Positions 42,310 through 51,245 of a stretch of DNA of 64,000 nt are shown here, in pieces. Position 1 is the first letter of the stretch; the number at the start of each line of letters is the position of its first letter. Both the position numbers and the translations under genes were made by a program. Under the pieces are notes generated by a model that saw nothing but the letters and a program-made list of their open reading frames with translations, was not told the DNA's origin and made no database searches. Source of the stretch: JAGNLV01 sp964612145 (GTDB taxonomy: Bacteria; Zixibacteria; MSB-5A5; GN15; FEB-12); assembly GCA_964612145.1 (NCBI GenBank), contig CAZTBP010000010.1, positions 62,001 to 126,000 on the forward strand, written 5' to 3'.

Positions 42310-44706
42310 CTATGTTGAGACAGGATCAACTAATTTTTGGTAAATGTCCAATACGATCTTTGCCCCGGTTCTCAGACCGCCCTTTGTGGTATCGCTGAGG
42401 CTCCAAGCGTGCGAATCGGGGTCGCTTACGTCCAGCAAGCTTTTGAGCTTGCCAGTTTCTGAAGCTTGCATGCCAGTCGATTCGCACTCCGAAAAAAGGT
42501 ATCCCAATCCCTTCTTCTGCAGCCGCTGCGTTTTCGAAAACGCGACACCCCTTTCAAGGAGAAATTCTATCAGTACCGACTCAATTGCCTTTCGTAGCGA
42601 ATTGGATGCCGATTCGAGGGAGTTGGCATCACCTTTTTTCGCATGAGCTTCTACAGACGTAAGATGCGTAAGTGTCTCGGCTTCATCTAGACTGATTTTT
42701 GGACCAAAGTCGTCGTTGCTATAGAATTGATATACGATTGGCTTTGCGTGCCTCATACGGGCAACCAACCTTTTGAAAAACGACTTCGAATGAGTCAGTA
42801 CTATGACTTGTTTTTTTGTGGACAATTCGGCGAGGATTTCTATTAGTGCTTGAGAGTGATTCTCGTCCATCGACTGAACGGGATCATCCAGTATTACAAT
42901 TTCCCATGTCGTATTCCGGTCTACACGCTGTGGAAAGTAAATGCTCAATGCGAGACTATTTGTATGAGCTTCACTGAAGAACGTGACAGGATTCACGTCT
43001 TTTCCATACGCTTCCGCTTTCAACTTAGCTTGACGCCTTGCTCCACCTTTAACCTCGATCCCTGCAAATTGAATGCGCTCACCCTGGTTCAGTAGATTAT
43101 AATATCGTCCTATTTCTTCCCCGTGTTCTTCAAGCAGGCGTTGGACCTCTGCTCTTTCAAAATTCTCAAGTTTCTGCTGGATAGCATCGACCTTCTCAAG
43201 TGCTGCGGCCTTGCGCCTGAACGAACCGGAGCCCTTAAAAAACTCAACAACTCGCTCAACTAACAGCCAACGTTTTACTTCCTGTTGTTGGTCCGAAGAT
43301 GCGGGAGGTGCAACTTCCGAGAGCTGGGACTTTAGAGCAATCCATTTATCAATTAAATCCTGTGTGTCCGCCATTACCGCCGACAACTGGGTGTCTGGTT
43401 TTTCTAATTTTGTTGGATCATCCTTCTGTTTGTGATAGAACACGCGCTCTAGATAAGTGTTGTGAGCCTCGATTGCTTGCGGCAATTGGACCTTGAGAGT
43501 GCTTGGCAGACTCTGAACTTCCTTGATGTAAGATTGTGTTTCAGCCACTAATTCGATTCTGCCCAAATCGCTCAGCTTCTGGGCGATGAGTTTAAGAGTC
43601 GCGATAGCAGGAAGATAAGGCTCCAGTCCGCTGGCTAAGTCGTCTGACGCTTTCTTTATGGTATTGATTAAACTCTCTGCTTTACTCTTAGCCTTGCGGG
43701 ATGTGCCCGCACTCTCTAGTTTTCCTTCAATTTCTTCATACTTCTCAGGCGATAGCGTTTTCTCACGGCAAAAAGGACATATTTCATCTTTTACGAATTG
43801 TTTACCCTTTTCGAGGAAATCGAGATAGACATGATCATACCCTTCTCTGCCAGCTTCACCTACAGCTTCTCTCAAAGCCTCCAAATTATTCCGAAGAGCA
43901 TCACACTCCTTATCAAGGACATCGGTATCACGATAGGAGAGATTCGTGATCAATTGACCGAGTTCTGTTTCTAGTAAACCCCGTTGCTTCTCTTGAACAG
44001 ATTTTAGCGCAGCATCAAAATCTGCAACATGGCTCCCACACACAGAACTTATACTCTTCAACAATTCCGGGCCGTTTCTTTGTTCTGCAGCAACACGTAG
44101 TTGGGCGAGTGAGTCCCATTGTGAGAGGTCTTCAACTAACGCGGATAGTCTATTCTCCTGTTGCTTATAAGCCTGATCGCGCTTGGAATTCCGTAAATTC
44201 ATCAGATGTTCTCTAAGCCTAGTCAGATCATCTTGGCCGAGAATACTCGATAGTTGTTCCCATCTATCCTTTTGCTCGGTATCAACGAGTGCCTTTATCT
44301 CGGTCTGAGCCAGCATCGGCCTGAAATAGCTTTCGAGGTTCAAACCAAGACCGGCAAGGTTTTCAGCTTCGACGCCATCAATAAGAAACCGACCCTTGCC
44401 TTTCTGTAATTCCTTTCGTACGGTTATGTCTTTCCCTTGGATTGAGCCCTGGACCTCGACAAACGGATTATCAGAGTCTTCGTAGAATAGGTTCCGTAAA
44501 TACTCTTCATGTTGGTACTCGGACCTGCATCTGGAAAGTCTCTGTCTCGATATCTCGCCAAAATACAGCCATTCGATAGCTTCGGTGAAACTACTCTTGC
44601 CAGATCCATTGAGGCCGTATATAATGGCGTAATTACGATCCAGTTGGATCGTTTGCTCGTTGCGAAATCCTCGAAAGCCCCTAATTGTTACCTGTCTAAT
44701 TTTCAT
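42310..44706 (-). CDS. RecF/SMC-type ATPase with zinc hook, RloC-like
   Basis: 798 residues. N-terminal AAA_23/RecF-type nucleotide-binding half with Walker A 'IIYGLNGSGKSSFTEAIEWL' (31-38). A long coiled coil is interrupted by a CxxC zinc hook ('EICPFCREKTL', Cys310/Cys313). The C-terminal half has ABC motifs ('WEIVILDDPVQSMDENHSQA') and 'KKQVIVLTHSKSFFKRLV'. After it comes 'SLRKAIESVLIEF' (Arg705, Glu709) and 'SDPDSHAW' (His766). RloC anticodon nucleases combine a Rad50-like hook with an Arg-x3-Glu...His C-terminal nuclease, so this is a plausible RloC relative beside a restriction operon. The Glu-His distance is larger than I recall for PrrC, so nuclease assignment is tentative. Confidence 0.72.
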   Translation of the reverse strand: MKIRQVTIRGFRGFRNEQTIQLDRNYAIIYGLNGSGKSSFTEAIEWLYFGEISRQRLSRCRSEYQHEEYLRNLFYEDSDNPFVEVQGSIQGKDITVRKELQKGKGRFLIDGVEAENLAGLGLNLESYFRPMLAQTEIKALVDTEQKDRWEQLSSILGQDDLTRLREHLMNLRNSKRDQAYKQQENRLSALVEDLSQWDSLAQLRVAAEQRNGPELLKSISSVCGSHVADFDAALKSVQEKQRGLLETELGQLITNLSYRDTDVLDKECDALRNNLEALREAVGEAGREGYDHVYLDFLEKGKQFVKDEICPFCREKTLSPEKYEEIEGKLESAGTSRKAKSKAESLINTIKKASDDLASGLEPYLPAIATLKLIAQKLSDLGRIELVAETQSYIKEVQSLPSTLKVQLPQAIEAHNTYLERVFYHKQKDDPTKLEKPDTQLSAVMADTQDLIDKWIALKSQLSEVAPPASSDQQQEVKRWLLVERVVEFFKGSGSFRRKAAALEKVDAIQQKLENFERAEVQRLLEEHGEEIGRYYNLLNQGERIQFAGIEVKGGARRQAKLKAEAYGKDVNPVTFFSEAHTNSLALSIYFPQRVDRNTTWEIVILDDPVQSMDENHSQALIEILAELSTKKQVIVLTHSKSFFKRLVARMRHAKPIVYQFYSNDDFGPKISLDEAETLTHLTSVEAHAKKGDANSLESASNSLRKAIESVLIEFLLERGVAFSKTQRLQKKGLGYLFSECESTGMQASETGKLKSLLDVSDPDSHAWSLSDTTKGGLRTGAKIVLDIYQKLVDPVST

Positions 44707-44875
44707 CTTTAAAGGCGATTAGTTCATCAAAATTTCGTGTGAGCGTGTCAATACTCTTATTTTTATCATATGCTTGTAGAAGTCGTTTCTCATCAGCAGT
44801 CAATCCTTCAAAAAATCGTTCGAGAGACGACTTTTCATTCGATCTGTGATTTTCTTTTGACTCGCTCGTTTTCAT
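44696..44875 (-). CDS. 59-aa protein between LexA-like and ATPase genes
   Basis: Reads MKTSESKENHRSNEKSSLER, then 'FFEGLTADEKRLLQAYDKNK' and 'SIDTLTRNFDELIAFKDEN'. Start overlaps the repressor stop (ATGA) and its end overlaps the ATPase start by 11 bp, so all three are translationally coupled. Acidic/helical with no known domain. The layout suggests an antitoxin-like or assembly partner of the ATPase. Confidence 0.7.
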   Translation of the reverse strand: MKTSESKENHRSNEKSSLERFFEGLTADEKRLLQAYDKNKSIDTLTRNFDELIAFKDEN

Positions 44876-45492
44876 ATTTCTATTGCTGAAAGCACCACCC
44901 CAAGAATCTGGAAGTCGGACGTGAGGATTATCGAACGGTGCTGGTTGTTAGTTGATCTTGGTTTCAGAACGACGGCCTGGGATTGTCTGTGAAATTCCTT
45001 TATGGTTGCTTCGCCGTCAATAAGGGCGACAACGGTGTCGCCGTTTTCGGCGGTTGGCTGTTGCCGGACGAGGACAAGATTGCCATCCTGGATGCCTTTC
45101 TCGTTCATCGAGTCGCCGGTGGCCCGGAGAAGAAAGTAGCTGTGCGGCTTTCGTGCCAGCGCCGTCGAGACCGGATAGGTGCACTCGATGTTCTCTTCGG
45201 CAAAAACCGGTGTGCCGCACGGGGCTGATCCTACCAACGGGACGTTTACAGTCTGAGCGTGTGAGTCCGTGTCTGGCAGGTCAGTTTTCAGCCGCATCCG
45301 GCCGCGGCCGGGGCGGCTGATATACCCCTTTGCTTCGAGCTTCTCAAGGACATAGGACACCGACCGGGGGGATTGATACCTCAGTTCTTTCATGAGCTCC
45401 CGGACCAGCGGAGCCCGTCCCTTATGAAGAATCGAGTTCCGGATTGCCCGAAAGGCCTCAAGTTCTTTATCTGTAAGCAGTTCTGTAGTCAT
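44872..45492 (-). CDS. LexA/UmuD-type self-cleaving repressor
   Basis: 206 residues. N-terminal winged helix ('LVRELMKELRYQSPRSVSYV', 'LEKLEAKGYI') and C-terminal S24 peptidase. The self-cleavage site is Cys92-Gly93 in 'VGSAPCGTPVFAEENIE'; Ser128 in 'RATGDSMNEKG' and Lys165 in 'DGEATIKEF' are 37 residues apart, as in LexA. DNA damage would trigger RecA-stimulated cleavage. It is the first gene of the operon with the 59-aa protein and the ATPase, so it probably represses them. Confidence 0.88.
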   Translation of the reverse strand: MTTELLTDKELEAFRAIRNSILHKGRAPLVRELMKELRYQSPRSVSYVLEKLEAKGYISRPGRGRMRLKTDLPDTDSHAQTVNVPLVGSAPCGTPVFAEENIECTYPVSTALARKPHSYFLLRATGDSMNEKGIQDGNLVLVRQQPTAENGDTVVALIDGEATIKEFHRQSQAVVLKPRSTNNQHRSIILTSDFQILGVVLSAIEI

Positions 45493-45503
45493 CTTGCTCT
45501 TAG

Positions 45504-45531
45504 TTTATAACACTTTATGATAGCCCGTCAA
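45504..45531 (-). promoter_or_regulatory. Promoter of the LexA-like operon
   Basis: On the minus strand TTGACG (45526-45531), 16-nt spacer, TATAAA (45504-45509), 12 bp before the start codon; the leader would be only a few bases. The spacer region TATCATAAAGTGTTATA has imperfect dyad symmetry and may be the operator. Confidence 0.6.
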
Positions 45532-45606
45532 GTAGTTTCTTTCTGCAAGACTACAATCTGAGCGACACGTTTCAGAAGCAGGAAGGATTGGCGAGCGCTT
45601 TCGCTA

Positions 45607-46860
45607 CTACATGACGAGGAACGCCGGAGTTGCTTCTGCCTGGTTAGCGCAACGATAATAACCACGGATACCACCGTCTTGGGAGACCTTTATTCCAGTA
45701 CCGTATTCGCTCAATGCAATAGCTGCAGCTAGACGGCCACCGCCAGAGCTACCTCCTGGTATATTTAATATGGCTCCCACCGCCATAATGTTACCTTTAT
45801 AGTCAACAACGGTAGCACCGTCGATTGAGAGCAACTCCAACCTTAGACGGCGGTCGAGATTGTGAATCGGACCGTTTCCAATGACCGTACGCAGAAACGA
45901 GGCCTTTTCTGATTGTTGATTACCAACATGATCTGCATCCTTGGGGACGATATTCTTTAATCGACTCATATTTCCACTGGACACAATGCCGACACATGCA
46001 CCTGTTCTGGCGAAGGACGCGTCAAGACAACTGGCATATATGGCGCGTCGGACCTCCTGGTCCTGACAACCCTTCATTTGAGTGATTACAGGTTCATGCG
46101 TCATGAAATACCAGCGTCCATTCCTTCGTGCAAAGACCAACTGGGCATCGCGGATAACCAGTATTTCGCCCATGCGATTCAGTACTAACGCTATTCGACC
46201 CTGTTGCGCCCTTGTCCAAGCAGCAATCGGAGAGAGCCTATGGGGTGCGTAATTGGGAGGATCGATCGGGACATTCAAGGATTCATATCGCACAACGTGG
46301 CCAGATAGATTGACGACAAGCATTGTATCAAAGCCGTTAGTTGGCACAATGCAATAGTCTTCGTTCCAAAGATTCGACAAAAGGACACCGTTCGGTTGCA
46401 TAGCATCTTCGAAACCCATCGCGGCGGATATTGGCTGCCCTTCATAGAGTCTGTTAGCTAAACTATCGAGGTGATCAATCGCGGCGAGTAACGTTGCCTC
46501 TGCGAGGGGACTATCGCAGAGTGACTTAGTAACCACTCTTCTCTCGAATGTAGAAAGTATATCGGGCTCGTAGGGCTTTCCAACTGCACTTTCAATCTCC
46601 TCCAATGCCTTTACAAAGGCTTGATTTACTCGGAACTCCGTCACAAATGGTGAGGTGGTTTTGGGAAATGGTTGATTCCTCCGCAGCACAAGACAGTAAT
46701 CATCCTGTTTCCGGGGCTTTATCTCGATTGACTGGATATCCCGCCATCGGACCGCAGCGCGGCTAGAGTTAGACGCTCCAAACTGCTGCTCCAACGTAGC
46801 GCCGGAGAATAAGGGCACAAGATGGCCTTCAACGATTTCTCGGAACTTCTCGCGCTCCAC
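45607..46860 (-). CDS. Diverged diadenylate-cyclase-like (DAC/DisA_N) protein
   Basis: 417 residues from a GTG at 46860 with GAGAGG upstream. The C-terminal third matches the DAC fold: 'ASFARTGACVGIVSSGNMSR', then 'LELLSIDGATVVDYKGNIMA' with the DGA motif (347-349), and 'GGRLAAAIALSEYGTGIKV'. The RHR motif of active DisA is replaced by GGGRLAAA. The N-terminal 270 residues are unique. Such diverged DAC domains may act as nucleotide sensors rather than cyclases. It lies in a defence island between a HEPN gene and the repressor operon. Confidence 0.6.
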   Translation of the reverse strand: MEREKFREIVEGHLVPLFSGATLEQQFGASNSSRAAVRWRDIQSIEIKPRKQDDYCLVLRRNQPFPKTTSPFVTEFRVNQAFVKALEEIESAVGKPYEPDILSTFERRVVTKSLCDSPLAEATLLAAIDHLDSLANRLYEGQPISAAMGFEDAMQPNGVLLSNLWNEDYCIVPTNGFDTMLVVNLSGHVVRYESLNVPIDPPNYAPHRLSPIAAWTRAQQGRIALVLNRMGEILVIRDAQLVFARRNGRWYFMTHEPVITQMKGCQDQEVRRAIYASCLDASFARTGACVGIVSSGNMSRLKNIVPKDADHVGNQQSEKASFLRTVIGNGPIHNLDRRLRLELLSIDGATVVDYKGNIMAVGAILNIPGGSSGGGRLAAAIALSEYGTGIKVSQDGGIRGYYRCANQAEATPAFLVM

Positions 46861-46922
46861 TACAGATTACCTCTCATTTCGTTCAATCACTTCACTAACG
46901 TACCTTTTCGGCACTGGCTAAA

Positions 46923-47741
46923 CTACTTCTTCTTCGGAGCGAAAGGCGTGCGTACGCAAGCGTCCAGTTTTCTATGTACATAGGATACCATTGTCAGTAG
47001 GTCGATAGCGTCCTTCTCCTCCAGTTTCCAGACAACCTTCGGGGTGTGGGCGTGCGGGTTTCTGAAGGCTCCGAAGATGCCTTTCAACAGATTGACGAAG
47101 CCCTTCTGCTCCGACTGCTCGCTTTCAGTTTCAAGTTTGCTAAGCGCCAGTAGCGGGTGACTAATTGCGAACGCCTCGTCAAAAAGTGCTGCTCCGTCCG
47201 CTGTCAGGCCAGTCATTGACCTAATGCGCTCTGCTATGCCCTTGGTGGCTTCGAGCACCGCGTGGAAATAGTTGTTCTGAATGAGTTCAGAACGGCAATA
47301 CTTGAGAACCTCAGCGTGTACCTCCCGCCCTTGAAGCTTATGGCGTAGAGTCTTGGCCCTTTCTTCGGCCTCTTCCAACGTGGTTGCCTTAGATGTCAGG
47401 GATAGTTTGCCCTGCTTACTCAGGGATAATCCGTAAAAGGCCAAGATTTTGTTGAGATCAGATCGCGAACTCTCGAAGAAATCCGGCTGGTTCACGAATC
47501 GGACAGGGTCCATTACGGCCATAATAAACTGACAAACAGCGTTGGCGCAGCCGTCCGCATTTTGCTGGGCAATCAGGGTAGACCTCATTCTCCGCCACTT
47601 GGTATTTGACTCAGCTGGGCGTTCCTGGATTCGGCACTGATTCAGCAGGGGCTCGATCTCACCTCCGGTGACAGCTTCGCCCAATACGCGTGAGATTTGC
47701 TCAATAGCAGATGCTGAAAATGTTGGGATTCGCATACTCAT
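46923..47741 (-). CDS. TIGR02391 (Ymh) HEPN-type protein
   Basis: 272 residues. The C-terminal segment 'LLKGIFGAFRNPHAHTPKVV' followed by 'WKLEEKDAIDLLTMVSYVHR' is the hallmark of the TIGR02391/Ymh family; the FRNPxAH stretch is its RX4H-like HEPN motif. The family is linked to abortive-infection and restriction loci. It lies 54 bp after the methyltransferase and may be part of the same defence unit. Confidence 0.8.
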   Translation of the reverse strand: MSMRIPTFSASAIEQISRVLGEAVTGGEIEPLLNQCRIQERPAESNTKWRRMRSTLIAQQNADGCANAVCQFIMAVMDPVRFVNQPDFFESSRSDLNKILAFYGLSLSKQGKLSLTSKATTLEEAEERAKTLRHKLQGREVHAEVLKYCRSELIQNNYFHAVLEATKGIAERIRSMTGLTADGAALFDEAFAISHPLLALSKLETESEQSEQKGFVNLLKGIFGAFRNPHAHTPKVVWKLEEKDAIDLLTMVSYVHRKLDACVRTPFAPKKK

Positions 47742-47794
47742 ATACGACCTGATGGATTAGGGAGATGGCGAGTAATCACCAAGTTCTACACTCT

Positions 47795-50700
47795 CTAGTC
47801 GACCGATTCTTCGATAACGGCAATAGACTGCTGATCTAGATCATACATCCTGTAAACCAAGTCATCGATAGCGCGGTCAAGAGATGCGCAGCCTGTCCCT
47901 GAACTTGACCTTTCTGCGATCTGCCGCGTAAGTTGGCAAATCTCTTGTGCAAAGCCAGCATGATCGCTCGGGAACGGCATTACCCTTAGCTGTGGCGCTT
48001 GAAACTGGAAATAACCTCCGCTCATCCTACTTCCGCCAAAGTATTCGGCATATACAAACTGAAACAACTTCGAGTTAACGAAGCCACAGAGGAACAACAG
48101 CCTATCCACGTCTGGTCCGTACGCGCAATTCGTGTTCAGCGACGCGTACTCACCCTCTATATCCGCAAAAGCTTCGACCCTCTTAGCCATCTTCGCGAAA
48201 ATTACCTTTGGCGAGTCGTACACCTTCCTTCTTGATGCTGGTATATTAGCTGTCATGTCAAGATAGGGAGTCGCGTAGGATTGACCCTTATGTCTCATAG
48301 GTTGCTTGCCCCACAGACTGACGAATCGATCTATAGTCCCTGTGTTCACCAACTTCTTTGTGTCGGGTTTTTGATTCAGACCAATGTACTTCGTAAAGTC
48401 ATCAGACTCCTTTGCTGTTGAGGTCGCCCGTACCCTAGCAAACTGCTCAAGCGGCATCGATTTTCTTTCCACACTACGCAAGATGGGATAGTGAGATGAA
48501 AGAACATATCCCCATAGATTCTCCGGGAGTGTAGTCAAGGATGCTGACGGGAATGCTTGACGTGAGAAGCTCTCACTTCGGACGCTCTCCAACTGAGGCG
48601 GTACTGGGCGCAAAGTGAAGAATTCAGATTCCGCAGTGCCCTTGAGGAGAAACGTCAGGATAGGATACACAGAAACCTCTTGGAATACTGGAATGTTCGA
48701 CAAGTCAACGAATTGGTGTATCGAGACATGGCTTATGCAGTAATTGCGAAAAGCTTTTGCATAAGAGGCGGACAGGTACTTGTTAGGCGTGATAAATGCA
48801 AGCATGCCCCTTGATGCGAGTATTCTGATACCCTGTTCAAAGAACAGAATGTAAATATCTAGCGCTCCCACAGCCGACTCGTAGTTGGCACGATAGCCCC
48901 TGAGTATTGATGCTTGGTAACTTCTCTTCATCTCCATCGCGTTAACGTAGGGCGGGTTTGCAATCACCACATCGAACCCGTCATTGGCACTGAACACCTC
49001 GGCAAAGTTTAACCTCCATAGAAAGAAAGGTCGAGTATTGGTTTGTTGAAAGCGACGTACGTCCTTAAGCTTCTCGGATTCTCTCTGCTCCTTGAGAGTT
49101 GTCTCTATAAGATCCCAGGTTAGAACGTCGATCTGCCTCTTTAACTGATCTTTCAGACGTTTGTTGTGGGCGGAGAAGAACTGCTCGTGCAATTCAAGCA
49201 GCTTGTCCGCCTTTGAAAGGATTTCCGACTTGCCATAGAGTCCAAGCTCATCCTGACCGTTTGACCACGGTTTATCGAGTTCCTTGAGCGCCTTGTCTAT
49301 TTCTTTCAGCCGCTTCTCAAATTCTGCCTTCCTCACCTTTGTGAGCTTTCTATCAGTATTTAGCTGAATATATTCACGCTGAATCTTTGACTGGTCGCGC
49401 TCCAACCGCTGGCGGACTATCGCTTTCTCTTCCTGCTTCTCGAAGAACCGCTCATCAATAAGTTTGATGCCCTCATAGTCTTCCAGCAGGCTGTTGCCCT
49501 GCATGATTTTGTAATCGAGGTTCGGCAATGGCTTGATCTGTTTGTAATCATCCTCATCCACTATCAGCGAAAGCCAAAGCCTGAGCTTGGCGATCTCGAC
49601 TGCGCCAAGATCGATATCTACGCCGTAGAGCGAGTTTTGGATTGCGTGACGTTTCAGGTCATAAGCCGTGCGCTCTCCGTTGCCCAAAAACTGGGTAAGG
49701 ACCATGCGGGTGCGCACGATTTCCGACATCATGCCGACAAGGAACGCCCCGGACCCTACCGCCGGGTCGCAAACTTTGATATCAGCCAGCTTCTGATCTA
49801 TCGCCTCCGCATTGTCGCGAATGGATTCCGGGAGTTTGTATTTGTAGCGGCCCCGCTCCTCACCGCGTTCGTTTACGAGAGTGTCATTTTCCTGAGCTGT
49901 CTCGCCATGTTTGATAAGGGTCTCGATATCTTCGCGCGGCACATTACTTTCAAGCTCGGTGGCCAGATGATTGATCAGACTCTCCTGACACATGTAATGG
50001 ACAATCTCGCGCGGTGTGTAGTACGTGCCCTTAGATTTACGGTCTTTGACCTCAAGCAGATTCTCAAAAACCTTCCCGAGCATCTCCGGATCAACGGCCA
50101 CTTCCTTTTCAAGCGGTTCGTCCTCCTTGACCGTGAAGTTGTACCGGTCGAAAACGTCAAGGATGCCGGTGCCGGTGTCGCCTTGTTTGGTCTTTTCATC
50201 GTTGGAGAACAGTTCGTTGGAAAGCAGGATATCGGTATCAACCCAATCGTAGTTGTTCAGGGGGTCGAATAAACCGCCGTTGAGAAACGGAATCTTGCAG
50301 TCAAAACGGTCGGCATAGTTCTCTGAACGCTCAACCGCCAGCGTATTGTAGAAGAGTGGCTCTAAGATGTCGTTAAAGAAATTATTGAATTTACCGTGAT
50401 TTCCGAGAAACAACTCGCGCAAGAACGCTTTTGAACCAGTTCCCCAGGCTGCCTTACGCTTAACCCCAAACCAGCCCTTTTTCTGTAGGAAATAGAGAAA
50501 CACGATCTGGCCGAGGAGCTTTTTGGCGAAATCAACGGTATCGACACCCTTTGATTCGAAGTCTGCCCGAATCTCTTTGTCTTTGGCCACCAATGCGTCC
50601 AGAGCGTCTTTGACCTTGAGATAGAGCTCCCGATACTGCTCGAAAAACTCCTTGGTGACCTTCTCAATCCTGAATGCTGCTTCAAGGTCAGCCAACTTGG

Positions 50701-51244
50701 GGTTCTTATCGGTGTTTTGCAGAATCGGCAGAAGCTGGCTTTGAGCTGTATGGCTATTTTCGTTCTTTCCGACAAGGAATGAGTAGCGCCGGGCGGGAGT
50801 GAGTTCTTCCTTTACTTTGACACGGCCCTTCTCAGTGGTCTCGATCTTGTAGTCCATCTTGATGAACGAGAAGCGCCAGTCGTCTTCGTTCGGAGACACA
50901 AAAGCCACCAGTGCGGCATCTTTCAGCTCGTTTCCGCGACTCCCCTTGAGATACTTCGCAATGAATTTTCTTTGACTGGCACGAGCTCGTTCGAGTGAGG
51001 TAGTCTTTTTAAGATGCACTACGAGAATATCTACTTTGTTGCCGTCTGCGTCCTCATATTTTCCAATACGCTCCAGTACATCGACCGTATTCCGAAAATC
51101 CGCGAATATATAGTTTCCGCGGTAAGTGAATCGATCAGGGTCTATCCTGTTGAGAAGATTTTTGCAGAATTTCGTGAACTGCCCCTTGTCGAACGGTTGT
51201 TCAAACGTATCTGTAATGAGCTTCTTTGCTGCTTCTCGCTGCAT
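47795..51244 (-). CDS. Eco57I-type DNA adenine methyltransferase (restriction-modification)
   Basis: 1149 residues. The N-terminus (about 1-170) has an unusual domain with 'NKVDILVVHLKKTTSLERAR', possibly a degenerate nuclease fold. The methyltransferase core carries SAM motif I 'VCDPAVGSGAFLVGMM' (491-506) and catalytic 'FDVVIANPPYVNAME' (NPPY, 763-766), typical of N6-adenine enzymes. A long coiled coil (600-730) separates them, and the C-terminal part should be target recognition. Its ATG follows the helicase stop by one base. Confidence 0.87.
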   Translation of the reverse strand: MQREAAKKLITDTFEQPFDKGQFTKFCKNLLNRIDPDRFTYRGNYIFADFRNTVDVLERIGKYEDADGNKVDILVVHLKKTTSLERARASQRKFIAKYLKGSRGNELKDAALVAFVSPNEDDWRFSFIKMDYKIETTEKGRVKVKEELTPARRYSFLVGKNENSHTAQSQLLPILQNTDKNPKLADLEAAFRIEKVTKEFFEQYRELYLKVKDALDALVAKDKEIRADFESKGVDTVDFAKKLLGQIVFLYFLQKKGWFGVKRKAAWGTGSKAFLRELFLGNHGKFNNFFNDILEPLFYNTLAVERSENYADRFDCKIPFLNGGLFDPLNNYDWVDTDILLSNELFSNDEKTKQGDTGTGILDVFDRYNFTVKEDEPLEKEVAVDPEMLGKVFENLLEVKDRKSKGTYYTPREIVHYMCQESLINHLATELESNVPREDIETLIKHGETAQENDTLVNERGEERGRYKYKLPESIRDNAEAIDQKLADIKVCDPAVGSGAFLVGMMSEIVRTRMVLTQFLGNGERTAYDLKRHAIQNSLYGVDIDLGAVEIAKLRLWLSLIVDEDDYKQIKPLPNLDYKIMQGNSLLEDYEGIKLIDERFFEKQEEKAIVRQRLERDQSKIQREYIQLNTDRKLTKVRKAEFEKRLKEIDKALKELDKPWSNGQDELGLYGKSEILSKADKLLELHEQFFSAHNKRLKDQLKRQIDVLTWDLIETTLKEQRESEKLKDVRRFQQTNTRPFFLWRLNFAEVFSANDGFDVVIANPPYVNAMEMKRSYQASILRGYRANYESAVGALDIYILFFEQGIRILASRGMLAFITPNKYLSASYAKAFRNYCISHVSIHQFVDLSNIPVFQEVSVYPILTFLLKGTAESEFFTLRPVPPQLESVRSESFSRQAFPSASLTTLPENLWGYVLSSHYPILRSVERKSMPLEQFARVRATSTAKESDDFTKYIGLNQKPDTKKLVNTGTIDRFVSLWGKQPMRHKGQSYATPYLDMTANIPASRRKVYDSPKVIFAKMAKRVEAFADIEGEYASLNTNCAYGPDVDRLLFLCGFVNSKLFQFVYAEYFGGSRMSGGYFQFQAPQLRVMPFPSDHAGFAQEICQLTRQIAERSSSGTGCASLDRAIDDLVYRMYDLDQQSIAVIEESVD

Positions 51245-51245
51245 A

